A stretch of 64,000 nucleotides of DNA from Bufo bufo. Lineage: Eukaryota > Chordata > Amphibia > Anura > Bufonidae. The stretch is taken from positions 782,756,772 through 782,820,771 of the forward strand of contig NC_053389.1 in assembly GCF_905171765.1 (NCBI RefSeq), given 5' to 3'. Below the pieces are notes generated by a model, which was not told the DNA's origin, made no database searches, and saw only the letters and a program-made list of their open reading frames with translations. A program made the position numbers and the translations under genes. Of this stretch, positions 51,574-63,734 are shown in pieces. Every line of letters begins with the position of its first letter. The first letter of the stretch is position 1.

Positions 51574-52088
51574 AGGAGATTCTAGGGCATCTACCCTTCC
51601 AGATGAACCTGCGGATTGCTCTATTAAAAGTAATAAAAAAGGACTTTGGGATTTGATTTGGGAGGGATTGCATAAGATATGTCAGTCTGGGAAGAACCAG
51701 AGCAGAAACCATGTTTTTTCTGCCGAACCAGGAGACGTACGGGAGGTCCAACGAGTCCAGCTGGGCAATCATAGATTGTAGGAGGGGGAGGTAGTTAAGT
51801 TTATATAAGTCTGCAAAATTGGGGGAAAGTTTTACTCCTAGATATGTTAGTTGTTGTGTGGACCAGTTGAATGGAGATTGAGATTGGAGTGAACTAATCG
51901 TCGACTGGGAAAATCCTCTATGAAGAAGTTGAGATATGGCAGGGTTAATTTTGAAGTTAGAGAGGGAGCCGAATAGTTCTAATGTGGATAAGATAATTGG
52001 GAGGCATTTTTTGGGGTTTGTCGTGAGGATTAGAAGGTCATCAGCAAAAGCTGCCAGTTTAATTTCCTGGTCTCCAGCACTAAGACCC
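51574..52088 (-). pseudogene. L1-like ORF2, RT catalytic core and thumb
   Basis: Starting at the TTAA junction at 52089 the minus frame reads IKGLSAGDQEIKLAAFADDLLIL, the catalytic Phe-Ala-Asp-Asp block, quoted in two parts elsewhere if needed. It then gives LTYLGVKLSPN and PRLTYLMQSLPNQIP, ending RRFIWKGRCPRISF at the second TTAA junction. No stop lies within it, so decay since insertion is limited. Confidence 0.88.
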
Positions 52089-52369
52089 TTAACCACCTCA
52101 GCCCCCCTAGCTTAAACCCCCTTAATGACCAGACCACTTTTTACAATTCTGCACAACACTACTTTCTCGGTTTATTGCTCGGTCATACAACTTACCACTC
52201 AAATGAATTTTACCTCCTTTTCTTCTCACTAATAGAGCTTTCATTTGGTGGTATTTCATTGCTGCTGACATTTTTACTTTTTTTGATATTAATTGAAATT
52301 GACCTAAATTTTTGCAAAAAAATTACATTTTTCACTTTCTGTTGTAAAATTTTTCAAATATAACTACGT

Positions 52370-54420
52370 TTCTATATACATTTTTCTCTAAATTTATTGT
52401 TCTACATGTCTTTGATAAAAAAAAATGCAATAAGTGTATATTTATTGGTTTGGGTAAAAGTTATAGCGTTTACAAACTATGGTGCAAAAATGTGAATTTA
52501 CGCACTTTGACTTTCTGAGCACCTGTCATTTTCCTGAGGTTCTACAATGCCCAGACAGTAGAAACACCCCACAAATGACCCCATTTCGGAAAGTAGACAC
52601 CCTAAGGTTTTTGCTGATGAGCATAGTGACTTCATGGAAGTTTTTATTTTTTGTCACAAGTTAGCGGAAAATGATTTTATTTTTTTCTTACAAAGTCTCA
52701 TATTCCACTAACTTGTGACAAAAAATAAAATTTTACATGAACTCAACATACCCCTCACGGAATACCTTGGGGTGTCTTCTTTCTAAAATGGGGTCACTTG
52801 TGGGGTATTTATACTGCCCTTGCATTTTAGGGGCCCTAAAGCGTGAGAAGTAGTTTGGAATCCAAATGCGTAAAAAATGCCCTGTGAAATCGTAGACACC
52901 CCAAGGTATTCGCTGAGGGGCATAAGGAGTCCATGAAAGATTGAACTTTTTTGTCACAAGTTAGCGGAAAGGGAGACTTTGTGAGAAAAAACAAAAAAAC
53001 TGAGATATTTCTCTCACCCAGCATGGGTATATGTAAAAATACACCCCAAAACACATTGCCCTATTTCTCCTGAGTACGGCGATACCACATGTGTGACACT
53101 TTTTTGCAGCTTAGGTGCGCAAAAGGGCCCAAATTCCAATGAGTATCTTTTAGGAGGGCATTTTTAGGCATTTGGATTGCAGACTTCTTCTCACGCTTTA
53201 GGGCCCCTAAAATGCCAGGGCAGTGTAAATACCCCACATGTGGCCACATTTTGGAAATAAGACACCCCAAGGTATTCCGTGAGGGGCATGGCGAGTTCAT
53301 AGAAGTTTTTTTTTTTGGCACAAGTTAGCGGAAATTGTTTTTTTTTTTTTTTCTCACAAAGTCTCCCTTTCCGCTAACTTGTGACAAAAAAGTTCAATCT
53401 TTCATGGACTCAATATGCCCCTCAGCGAATACCTTGGGGTGTCTACTTTCCGAAATGGGGTCATTTATGGGGTGTGTTTACTGTTCTGGCATTTTGGGCG
53501 GGGCTAAATTGTGAGAAACCCTGTAAAGCCTAAAGGTACTCGTTGGACTTTTGGCCCCTTTACGCACCTAGGCTGCAAAAAAGTGTCACACATGTGGTAT
53601 CGCCGTACTCAGGAGAAGTAGAGCAATGTGTTTTGGGGTGTATTTTTACATATACCCATGCTGGGTGAGAGAAATATCTCTGTAAAATGACAACTTTGTA
53701 TAAAAAAATGGGAAAAGTTGTCTTTTACAGAGATATTTATCTCACACAGTATGGGTATATGTAAAAATACCCCCTAAAACACATTGCCCTACTTCTCCTG
53801 AGTACGGCGATACCACATGTGTGACACTTTTTTGCAGCCTAGGTGCGCAAAGGGGCCCAAATTCCAATGAGAATCTTTACGATTTCACAGGGCATTTTTT
53901 ACGCATTTGGATTCCAAACTACTTCTCACTCTTTAGGTCCCCTAAAATGCCAGGACAGTATAAATACCCCACAAGTGACCCCATTTTGGAAAGAACACAC
54001 CCCAAGGTATTTCGTGAGGGGCATGGTGAGTTCCTAGACTATTTTTTTTTTGGCACAAGTTAGCGGAAAATGATTATTTTTTATTTTTTTTTCTCTTACA
54101 AAGTCTCATATTCCACTAACTTGTGACAAAAAATAAAATTTTACATGAACTCTCCATGCCCCTCACGAAATACCTTGGGGTGTCTTCTTTCCAAAATGGG
54201 GTCACATGTGGGGTATTTATACTGCCCTGGCATTTTAGGGGACCTAAAGCGTGAGAAGAAGTCTGGAATATAAATGTCTAAAAAAATTTACGCATTTGGA
54301 TTCCGTAAGGGGTATGGTGAGTTCATGTGAGATTTTATTTTTGTCATAAGTTAGTGGAATATGAGACTTTGTAAGAAAAAAAAAAAAATATATAACTTGT
54401 GCCAAAAAAAAAAATCTTCT
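52370..54420. repeat. Alternating inverted-repeat array in element B
   Basis: Same unit and loop types as in element C. Centres are at about 52690, 53340, 53710, 54085 and 54385, with a disturbed one near 52990. Variants such as gcgtgagaag replace the gtgtggtaag of element C in several units, so the two arrays diverged or were partly homogenised. Confidence 0.85.
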
Positions 54421-54889
54421 ATGAACTCGCCATGCCCCTCAAAAGTGATCTTTATAGCGCCGCAGCGATTTTACAGTGTTTTTGCAGTGATCATAAAAAA
54501 AAAAAATTCTGTCACTGCGGTGGGGCGGACTGAACGCAAGTGTGCGCACAAGATCAGGTCTGATCGGGCGAACACTGCGTTTTTTGTAGAGCCTATAGAA
54601 CATGTCATATTCTTGTACGCAATTGCGGACAAGAAAAGGCATTTCCTATATAGTTCTGGCAATGTGCAGATCCGCAAAATGCGGAAAGCACATTGCCGGT
54701 GTCCGTGTTTTGCGGATCCACGGTGTCCGTGTTTTGCGGATCACATACGGACATCTGAATGGAGACTTACAGGGGGGTGATCAATGACAGGGAGGTGATC
54801 AGGGAGTCTATATGGATTGATCAGGGGTTAATAAGGTGTTAATAAGTGACAAGGGGGGGTGTAGTGTAGTGTGGTGATTGGTGCTACTT

Positions 54890-55130
54890 TACAGAGCTAC
54901 CTGTGTCCTCTGGTGGTCGATCCAAGCAAAAGGGACCACCAGAGGACCAGGTAGCAGGTATATCAGACGCTGTTAACAAAACAGCATCTGATATACCTTT
55001 CAGGGGTTAAAAAATCGCATCTACAGCCTGCCAGCGAATGATCGCCGCTGGCAGGCTGTAGATCAGCTCATTTACCTTCCGATCCTGTGAACGCGCGCGC
55101 CTGTGTGCGCGCGTTCACAGGAAATCTCGC
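54890..55130. repeat. Cassette of four consecutive hairpins, second copy
   Basis: Same order as at 51258-51480: a gtcctctggtggtc hairpin, a ggtatatcagacgctgtt hairpin, a ctacagcctgccagcg hairpin, and a tcctgtgaacgcgcgcgc hairpin with gcgcgcgttcacagga. Several differences from the other copy are compensated on both arms, for example ctccagcc/ggctggag versus ctacagcc/ggctgtag. Confidence 0.88.
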
Positions 55131-55160
55131 GTCTCGTGAGATGACGCGCCGATGCGTCTA

Positions 55161-55927
55161 AGGGCTCTTTCACACCTGCGTTATTGTCTTCCGGCATAGA
55201 GTTCCGTCGTCGGGGCTCTATGCCGGAAGAATCCTGATCAGGATTATCCTAATGCATTCTGAATGGAGAGTAATCCGTTCAGGATGCATCAGGATGTCTT
55301 CAGTTCCGGTACGGAACGTTTGTTGGCCGGAGAAAATACCGCAGCATGCTGCGCTTTTTGCTCCGGCCAAAAATCCGGAACACTTGCCGCAAGGCCGGAT
55401 CCGGAATTAATGCCCATTGAAAGGCATTGATCCGGATCCGGCCTTAAGCTAAACGTCGTTTCGGCGCATTGCCGGAGCCGACATTTAGCTTTTTCAGAGT
55501 GGTTACCATGGCTGCCGGGACGCTAAAGTCCTGACAGCCATGGTAAGTGTAGCGGGGAGCGGGGGAGCAGTGTACTTACCGTCCGTGCGGCTCCCGGGGC
55601 GCTCCAGAGTGACGTCAGGGCGCCCCAAGCGCATGGATCACGTGATCGCATGGATCACGTCATCCATGCGCATGGGGCGCTCTGACGTCATTCTGGAGCG
55701 CCCCGGGAGCCGCACGGACTGTAAGTATACCGCTCCCCCGCTCCCCGCTCCTACTATGGCAACCAGGACTTTAATAGCGTCCTGGGTGCCATAGTAACAC
55801 TGAAAGCATTTGGAAGACGGTTCCGTCTTCAAATGCTTTCAGTACACTTGCGTTTTTCCGGATCCGGCAGGCACCTCCGGCAACGGAAGTGCATGCCGGA
55901 TCCCAACAACGCAAGTGTGAAAGAGGC
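55161..55927. mobile_element. Harbinger-type MITE inside element B
   Basis: Ends agggctctttcacacctgcg and cgcaagtgtgaaagaggc are inverse, flanked by CTA at 55158-55160 and 55928-55930. A G/C-rich inner palindrome of about 95-bp arms (about 55552-55745; gctcccggggcgctccagag with its inverse) surrounds ggatcacgtgatc. Frames at 55540-55832 are mirror translations of it. Confidence 0.82.
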
Positions 55928-55992
55928 CTAGGAGGAACAAACCGACCGCCCGCAGGACGCATCCCTGCGTTAGGCGGTCGGGAGGAGGTTAA

Positions 55993-57859
55993 TATCAGTC
56001 TGTTGCCTTAAGGCTTGCAATAAGGGGGCAGCCTTGCCTAGTGCCGTTTTTGATATGGAAGCAGGGAGAAAGGATGCCATTTACTGACACAGACGCCGAG
56101 GAGGAATGGTACATGGCCGCAACTGCATTAGAGAATGGATCTGGGATACCAAACCTAGCAAGAGTGAGCCTGATATATGACCAGTCAATTCTATCAAAGG
56201 CTTTCTCGGCATCTGTGCCAAGCATGACCAAAGGAATCGCCTTGTGGGATGAGAAGTATAGGGCGTTTAATACTTTCATTACATTATCTTTACCTTCTCT
56301 TCCTTTGACAAATCCTACCTGGTCTGGGTGGATCAGGGAGGGTAGTAATTGTTGCAGTCTATTAGCTAACATTTTAGCCAGAAGTTTAAGGTCAGTGTTT
56401 AATAAGGAAATGGGACGATAGTTAGAACAGGAAGATGGATCCTTACCGTGTTTGGGTATAATAGTTATAGTGGCTCTGGACATATCTGCTGAGACAGGGG
56501 AATTGAGTAAAGCTCCGTTACATACTGGAAGGAAATGGGGCAGGAGAGTTTCTGAAAAGGATTTGTAATAGGATAAGGGGAGGCCGTCGGGACCTGGGCA
56601 TTTCCCAGTGAGAGAGGAATTGAGTGCCTCTGTTATGTCGGACATTGTGAATGGAGCGGCAAGTTTATCCTGCTGGGGAGGGGTGAGAGCTGCGAGGTTT
56701 AATTTATTAAGGAAGGAAGAGATGTTGTGTTCTTTATCATATCTAGGGTCTGGAAGGGGGGGGGGGAGGGAGGTTGTAGAGGGATTCATAGTAAAGTCTG
56801 AATTGTTCTGCTATGTCTTCTGATTTGAAAAGTGTTTTACCTGAAGAGCTAGTGATGTTTTGGACATAGTTAGCAAGTTTCCTACGTTTGAGTCTCTGCA
56901 TTTGGAATTTGGTAGCTTTATCGCCATGGGCAAAAAACTTTTGTTGGGATGACAAGTAGAACCTAGCAGAACGTTCATTAAGCATATTTTTAAGTTCTGT
57001 TTTAAGAGATGTCAATTCAGATAAATGGAGCTGAAGTAAGGAGATTTTATGGGTTTTTTTCTAAGGAGTTAATCTGTGAGAGGAGGAATTTCTTTTCAGA
57101 TTCCTTTTTTAAAAAGGAGCATAAGCTAATTATATGGCCTCTGATAAAGACTTTGTGTGCATCCCAGAGCACATTGGGAGAAATGGAGGTTATCATATGG
57201 GATGATATACGGTTTCTATGGATATCTTTACCCAGTATGGACTCATTGAACCCCCAGCAGGGCGACCTACCCGGTCCCGTGGGATGGCGGAGGGAGCAAA
57301 AAACAGGTGCATGATCGGAAAGAGTCATAACTCCAATTCGCGCTGAGGAACAGAGTTGTAGGTGTTCTTTCGATACCAAAATGTAGTCAATCCTGCTGTA
57401 AGAGTTGTTAGCTGAAGAATAAAAAGAATAGTCAATGGCAGTAGGGTTCAAACATCTCCATACATCAGTTAGCCCTAAGTTATACAACCTAGCCAGAGTA
57501 GCACGGATAGCCCTACAAGACAGAGCAGATTTCTTTGAGGAGGTATCAATCAAGAACTTGAGAGCTAGATTTAGGTCTCCTGCTAGGATAAGGATGCCTT
57601 CTCTATGAGTCTCCACTAGGGATAGGAGGTCGGTAATCCAACGTGTTTGGTCAGTATTGGGTGCATAAGCATTGACAAATGTGTAAAGAACCTGGCCAAT
57701 ACGACCTTTCAGGATAATATAGCGGCCTTCTGAGTCTTGGATATGATTCAGATAGGTGAAAGGGGTGCCTCTACGAAACCCAATACTGACCCCTCTTGAG
57801 GCGGCACCATCTGCACCACAGTGATACCATTGCGGAAATTTAGAATAGGAAAGGTTAGG
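55993..57859 (-). pseudogene. L1-like ORF2, endonuclease and RT fingers
   Basis: From the right: FPQWYHCGADG, RIGQVLYTFVNAYAP, LILAGDLNLAL (about 57580) and LSDHAPVF (about 57320) mark an APE-type endonuclease. After a linker come CSNYRPISLLN (about 56430), HPDQVGFVKGR (about 56330), DAEKAFDRIDW (about 56220) and NGTRQGCPL (about 56030). Frame changes fall near 57040 and at a G run near 56757-56770. Just before the TTAA junction the sequence between GCPL and IKG is shorter than usual and out of frame. Confidence 0.88.
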
Positions 57860-57867
57860 GTAATTAT

Positions 57868-60800
57868 TAGTGATGTCGCGAACATAAAATTTTCAGTTCG
57901 CGAACAGCGAACGAGAACTTCCGCAAATGTTCGCGAACTGGCGAACCGGGCGAACCGCCATAGACTTCAATAGACAGGCGAATTTTAAAACCCACAGGGA
58001 CTCTTTCTGGCCACAATAGTGATGAGAAAGTTGTTTCAAGGGGTCTAACACCTGGACTGTGGCATGCCGGAGGGGGATCTATGGCAAAACTCCCATGGAA
58101 AATTACGTAGTGGACGCAGAGTCGGGTTTTAATCCATAAAGGGCATAAATCAACTAACATTCCTAAATTGTTTGGAATAACGTGCTTTAAAACATCCAGT
58201 GTGTGTATACGATCAGGTATGATGTTGTATCGATCAGGTAGTGTAAGGGTTACGCCCGCATCACAGACATTGACAGACCAAACTCCCCTTTTAATGCACC
58301 GCAAACAGTTCATTTGCACAACCGCAAACTCCCCATTTGCACAAGGTTGGATACCAAGCTAGCCACGTCCCGGTGATGTCATTGAAGGTTTCTTCCTCCA
58401 CCCAGCCACGTACAACACCAAGGGTCCCCGAAAGGTCAATTGAATTGATTTTTCGAACGGGGAGATGGTTAAAAAAACGCTGGCTCCCTCCCCTTTGTTT
58501 TTATCCACGGTGACTGCGTCTGCGCCGTGCAATTTACTGTCACCCGATATGAGTGGTATTTTCTGTAGTACTATTCTCATCAGTTTAATCCCTCTAACGT
58601 CCCCAATCTGGGTGCCATTTATTGAATAGATTTTTCGAACGGGGAGATGGTATCAGTGGTTGGCACTGGCAGTGGGCACACTACAGTCAGTAGAAGCGGG
58701 CCTGACACACACTGGCAGCAGGCAAGCAACTGAAATTACACTAAAGTGTAAAAATTAAATGCCTTATTTATCGGCAAGCTACTGTGCCACCCGGTATGAG
58801 TGGTTGGCACTGGCAGTGGGCACACTACAGTCAGTGGAAGAGGGCCTGACACACACTGGCAGCAGGCAAGCAACTGAATTTAGACTACTGTCTAAAAATT
58901 AAATGCCTTATTTATCGGCAAGCTACTGTGCCACCCGGTATCAGTGGTTGGCACTGGCAGTGGGCACACTACAGTCAGTGGAAGCGGGCCTGACACACAC
59001 TGGCAGCAGGCAAGCAACTGAATTTAGACTACTGTCTAAAAATTAAATGCCTTATTTATCGGCAAGCTACTGTGCCACCCGGTATCAGTGGTTGGCACTG
59101 GCAGTGGGCACACTACAGTCAGTTGAAGTCGGCCTGACACACACTAGCAGCAGGCAAGCAGCTGAAATTACACTAAAGTGTAAAAATTAAATGCCTTTTT
59201 TATGCAAAGTCCTGTGCCAGCCGGTATGAGTGGTGGGCACTGGCAGTGGGCACACTACAGTCAGTGGAAGTCAGCCTGACACACACTGGCAGGCAACTAA
59301 CCTTAGATTAAAGTGTAAAAATTAAGTGCCTATTTTTTAAGCAAAGTCCTGTGCCACTCGGTATGACAGGGGTGGGCACTGGCAGTGGGCACACTACAGT
59401 CAGTTGAAGTCGGCCTGACACACACTAGCAGCAGGCAAGCAGCTGAAATTACATTAAAGTGTAAAAATTAAATGCCTTTTTTAAGCAAAGTCCTGTGCCA
59501 GCCGGTATGAGTGGTGGGCACTGGCAGTGGGCACACTACAGTCAGTGGAAGTCAGCCTGACACACACTGGCAGGCAACTAACCTTAGATTAAAGTGTAAA
59601 AATTAAGTGCCTATTTTTTAAGCAAAGTCCTGTGCCACTCGGTATGACAGGGGTGGGCACTGGCAGTGGGCACACTACAGTCAGTGGAAGTCAGCCTGAC
59701 ACACACTGGCAGGCAACTAACCTTAGATTAAAGTGTAAAAATTAAGTGCCTATTTTTTAAGCAAAGTCCTGTGCCACTCGGTATGACAGGGGTGGGCACT
59801 GGCAGTGGGCACACTACAGTCAGTTGAAGTCGGCCTGACACACACTAGCAGCAGGCAAGCAGCTGAAATTACATTAAAGTGTAAAAATTAAATGCCTTTT
59901 TTAAGCAAAGTCCTGTGCCAGCCGGTATGAGTGGTGGGCACTGGCAGTGGGCACACTACAGTCAGTGGAAGTCAGCATGACACACACTGGCAGGCAACTA
60001 ACCTTAGATTAAAGTGTAAAAATTAAGTGCATATTTTTTAAGCAAAGTCCTGTGCCACTCGGGATGACAGGGGTGGGCACTGGCAGTGGGCACACTACAG
60101 TCAGTTGAAGTCGGCCTGACACACACTGGCAGGCAACTAACCTTAGATTAAAGTGTAAAAATGAAGTGCCTTTTTTTTAAGCAAAGTCCTGTGCCACACG
60201 GGATGACAGGGGTGGGCACTGGCAGTGGGCACACTACAGTCAGTTGAAGTCGGCCTGACACACACTAGCAGCAGGCAAGCAGCTGAAATTACACTAAAGT
60301 GTAAAAATTAAATGCCTTTTTTATGCAAAGTCCTGTGCCAGCCGGTATGAGTGGTGGGCACTGGCAGTGGGCACACTACAGTCAGTGGAAGTCAGCCTGA
60401 CACACACTGGCAGGCAACAAACCTTAGATTAAAGTGTAAAAATTAAGTGCCTATTTTTTAAGCAAAGTCCTGTGCCACTCGGGATGACAGGGGTGGGCAC
60501 TGGCAGTGGGCACACTACAGTCAGTTGAAGTCGGCCTGACACACACTGGCAGGCAACTAACCTTAGATTAAAGTGTAAAAATGAAGTGCCTTTTTTTTAA
60601 GCAAAGTCCTGTGCCACACGGGATGACAGGGGTGGGCACTGGCAGTGGGCACACTACAGTCAGTTGAAGTCGGCCTGACACACACTAGCAGCAGGCAAGC
60701 AGCTGAAATTACACTAAAGTGTAAAAATTAAATGCCTTTTTTATGCAAAGTCCTGTGCCAGCCGGTATGAGTGGTGGGCACTGGCAGTGGGCACACTACA

Positions 60801-63534
60801 GTCAGTGGAAGTCAGCCTGACACACACTGGCAGGCAACTAACCTTAGATTAAAGTGTAAAAATTAAGTGCCTATTTTTTAAGCAAAGTCCTGTGCCACTC
60901 GGTATGACAGGGGTGGGCACTGGCAGTGGGCACACTACAGTCAGTTGAAGTCGGCCTGACACACACTAGCAGCAGGCAAGCAGCTGAAATTACATTAAAG
61001 TGTAAAAATTAAATGCCTTTTTTAAGCAAAGTCCTGTGCCAGCCGGTATGAGTGGTGGGCACTGGCAGTGGGCACACTACAGTCAGTGGAAGTCAGCCTG
61101 ACACACACTGGCAGGCAACTAACCTTAGATTAAAGTGTAAAAATTAAGTGCCTATTTTTTAAGCAAAGTCCTGTGCCACTCGGGATGACAGGGGTGGGCA
61201 CTGGCAGTGGGCACACTACAGTCAGTTGAAGTCGGCCTGACACACACTGGCAGGCAACTAACCTTAGATTAAAGTGTAAAAATGAAGTGCCTTTTTTTTA
61301 AGCAAAGTCCTGTGCCACACGGGATGACAGGGGTGGGCACTGGCAGTGGGCACACTACAGTCAGTTGAAGTCGGCCTGACACACACTAGCAGCAGGCAAG
61401 CAGCTGAAATTACACTAAAGTGTAAAAATTAAATGCCTTTTTTTATGCAAAGTCCTGTGCCAGCCGGTATGAGTGGTGGGCACTGGCAGTGGGCACACTA
61501 CAGTCAGTGGAAGTCAGCCTGACACACACTGGCAGGCAACTAACCTTAGATTAAAGTGTAAAAATTAAGTGCCTATTTTTTAAGCAAAGTCCTGTGCCAC
61601 TCGGGATGACAGGGGTGGGCACTGGCAGTGGGCACACTACAGTCAGTTGAAGTCGGCCTGACACACACTGGCAGGCAACTAACCTTAGATTAAAGTGTAA
61701 AAATGAAGTGCCTTTTTTTTAAGCAAAGTCCTGTGCCACACGGGATGACAGGGATGGGCACTGGCAGTGGGCACACTACAGTCAGTTGAAGTCGGCCTGA
61801 CACACACTAGCAGCAGGCAAGCAGCTGAAATTACACTAAAGTGTAAAAATTAAATGCCTTTTTTATGCAAAGTCCTGTGCCAGCCGGTATGAGTGGTGGG
61901 CACTGGCAGTGGGCACACTACAGTCAGTGGAAGTCAGCCTGACACACACTGGCAGGCAACTAACCTTAGATTAAAGTGTAAAAATTAAGTGCCTTTTTTT
62001 TAAGCAAAGTCCTGTGCCACACGGGATGACAGGGGTGGGCACTGGCAGTGGGCACACTACAGTCAGTTGAAGTCGGCCTGACACACACTAGCAGCAGGCA
62101 AGCAGCTGAAATTACACTAAAGTGTAAAAATTAAATGCCTTTTTTATGCAAAGTCCTGTGCCAGCCGGTATGAGTGGTGGGCACTGGCAGTGGGCACACT
62201 ACAGTCAGTGGAAGTCAGCCTGACACACACTGGCAGGCAACTAACCTTAGATTAAAGTGTAAAAATTAAGTGCCTATTTTTTAAGCAAAGTCCTGTGCCA
62301 CTCGGGATGACAGGGGTGGGCACTGGCAGTGGGCACACTACAGTCAGTTGAAGTCGGCCTGACACACACTGGCAGGCAACTAACCTTAGATTAAAGTGTA
62401 AAAATGAAGTGCCTTTTTTTTAAGCAAAGTCCTGTGCCACACGGGATGACAGGGGTGGGCACTGGCAGTGGGCACACTACAGTCAGTTGAAGTCGGCCTG
62501 ACACACACTAGCAGCAGGCAAGCAGCTGAAATTACACTAAAGTGTAAAAATTAAATGCCTTTTTTATGCAAAGTCCTGTGCCAGCCGGTATGAGTGGTGG
62601 GCACTGGCAGTGGGCACACTACAGTCAGTGGAAGTCAGCCTGACACACACTGGCAGGCAACTAACCTTAGATTAAAGTGTAAAAATTAAGTGCCTTTTTT
62701 TTAAGCAAAGTCCTGTGCCACACGGGATGACAGGGGTGGGCACTGGCAGTGGGCACACTACAGTCAGTTGAAGTCGGCCTGACACACACTAGCAGCAGGC
62801 AAGCAGCTGAAATTACACTAAAGTGTAAAAATTAAATGCCTTTTTTATGCAAAGTCCTGTGCCAGCCGGTATGAGTGGTGGGCACTGGCAGTGGGCACAC
62901 TACAGTCAGTGGAAGTCAGCCTGACACACACTGGCAGGCAACTAACCTTAGATTAAAGTGTAAAAATTAAGTGCCTTTTTTTAAGCAAAGTCCTGTGCCA
63001 CACGGAATGACAGGGGTGAGCACTGGCAGTGGGCACACTACAGTCTGTGGGCCTGCAGCTCCTCACACACAGGCAGGCCAGGCAACTGCAATATGTATAT
63101 AAAGGGAAAAAAAAAAGCAGACTAATGTTGCAGCCCTAAAAAGGGCTTTTTGGGGTGCTGTCAGGACGCTGTCCTTACAGCTGAGATCAGATGAGTCTTT
63201 CAGGACTGGAGTGGACACTGAATTCACTAGCCTAGCTATCGATTTCCCAATTAAATCAGCAGCAGTTACAGTCTCCCTCCTCTCACTAAGACTGCAGCTT
63301 CAGAATGAATCTAAAATGGATGCTGTGCAGGAGGTGGGAGGGTCTGGGAGGGAGGGTATGCTGCTGATTGGCTGGAATGTGTCTGCTGACTGTGAGGTAC
63401 AGGGTCAAAGTTTGCTCAATGATGATGTATAGGGGGCGGACCGAACATCGCATGTGTTCGCCCGGCAGAGGCGAACGCGAACAAGCTATGTTCGCCGGGA
63501 ACTGTTCGCCGTCGGATAGTTCGGGCCATCTCTA
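57868..63534. mobile_element. hAT transposon, complete ends, non-autonomous, 5.7 kb
   Basis: The left end is tagtgatgtcgcgaac; the right end read inward is tagagatggcccgaac. The 8-bp duplication gtaattat is at 57860-57867 and 63535-63542. Both ends hold further gttcgc/gcgaac boxes. Most of the inside is a tandem array; I found no transposase, so movement must have been in trans. It interrupts the L1-like ORF2 in the endonuclease domain. Confidence 0.93.
58650..63045. repeat. ~140-bp tandem array with higher-order A-B-C pattern, ~31 copies
   Basis: Every unit has gcactggcagtgggcacact, acagtcagt and cctgacacacact. Type A has agcagcaggcaagcagctga and gccagccggtatgagtgg. Type B has gtggaagtcagcc and ctcgg-atgacagggg. 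Type C has gttgaagtcggcc with ggcaggcaactaacc and aatgaagtgcc. From about 60060 the order is mostly A-B-C (about 420 bp) with some A-B (about 280 bp). The first three or four units (to about 59100) are an older type with cggcaagctactgtgccacc. Confidence 0.92.
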
Positions 63535-63542
63535 GTAATTAT

Positions 63543-63675
63543 TGTGCTTATAATGGGTTTCTTGAAGAAAAACAACATTGCACTTTTCTTTCCAGAGAAG
63601 GGAGAATATTTGGCAGCATTTAGAGGGAGACCTAAGACCCTTTACATTAAAGGAGACAATGTTCAGATCAGCCAT
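63543..63675 (-). pseudogene. L1-like ORF2, N-terminus
   Basis: An ATG at 63675-63673 (minus) opens MADLNIVSFNVKGLRSP, followed by CNVVFLQETHYKHN up to the hAT target duplication. This is the beginning of the endonuclease, with Asn and Glu in their expected positions. Across the hAT the frame resumes NYPNLSYSKF without loss. Confidence 0.88.
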
Positions 63676-63734
63676 ATCTTAATTGGTCAGTAGCAAGAAA
63701 TAGAGCTGAGTGGAGGCATTGTGGCATATACATA

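Larger units (their letters stand above)
52093..55988. mobile_element. TTAA element B, 3.9 kb, non-autonomous
   Basis: TTAA at 52089-52092 and 55989-55992 flanks it. The left end reads ccacctcagccccccta and the right end inward cctcctcccgaccgcc; they match only loosely (cc-cctc). It holds the alternating inverted array (52370-54420), a short tandem remnant (about 54640-54830), the hairpin cassette (54890-55130), an inserted Harbinger MITE, and a terminal palindrome (ccgaccgcc...ggcggtcgg, 55940-55981). No transposase. Confidence 0.8.
45477..63734 (-). mobile_element. L1-like LINE, split by three later insertions
   Basis: Pieces of one ORF2 lie in order on the minus strand at 63543-63675, 55993-57859, 51574-52088 and 45924-47000, ending in a T run (poly(A) on the minus strand) at about 45477-45490. 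The inserted blocks are 57868-63534 (hAT), 52093-55988 and 47005-51569 (TTAA elements). Without them about 4.1 kb remains, close to an ORF2 plus 3' UTR. ORF1 and the 5' UTR are not seen; the right limit is where a mariner-type element begins. Confidence 0.88.

Noticed and set aside
55540..55832. Paired open frames on both strands
   Set aside because: They come from the palindromic core of a Harbinger MITE and read nearly the same on both strands.
58650..63045. CRISPR array or coding repeat protein
   Set aside because: Monomers are repeated end to end without unique spacers, and no long open frame spans them.
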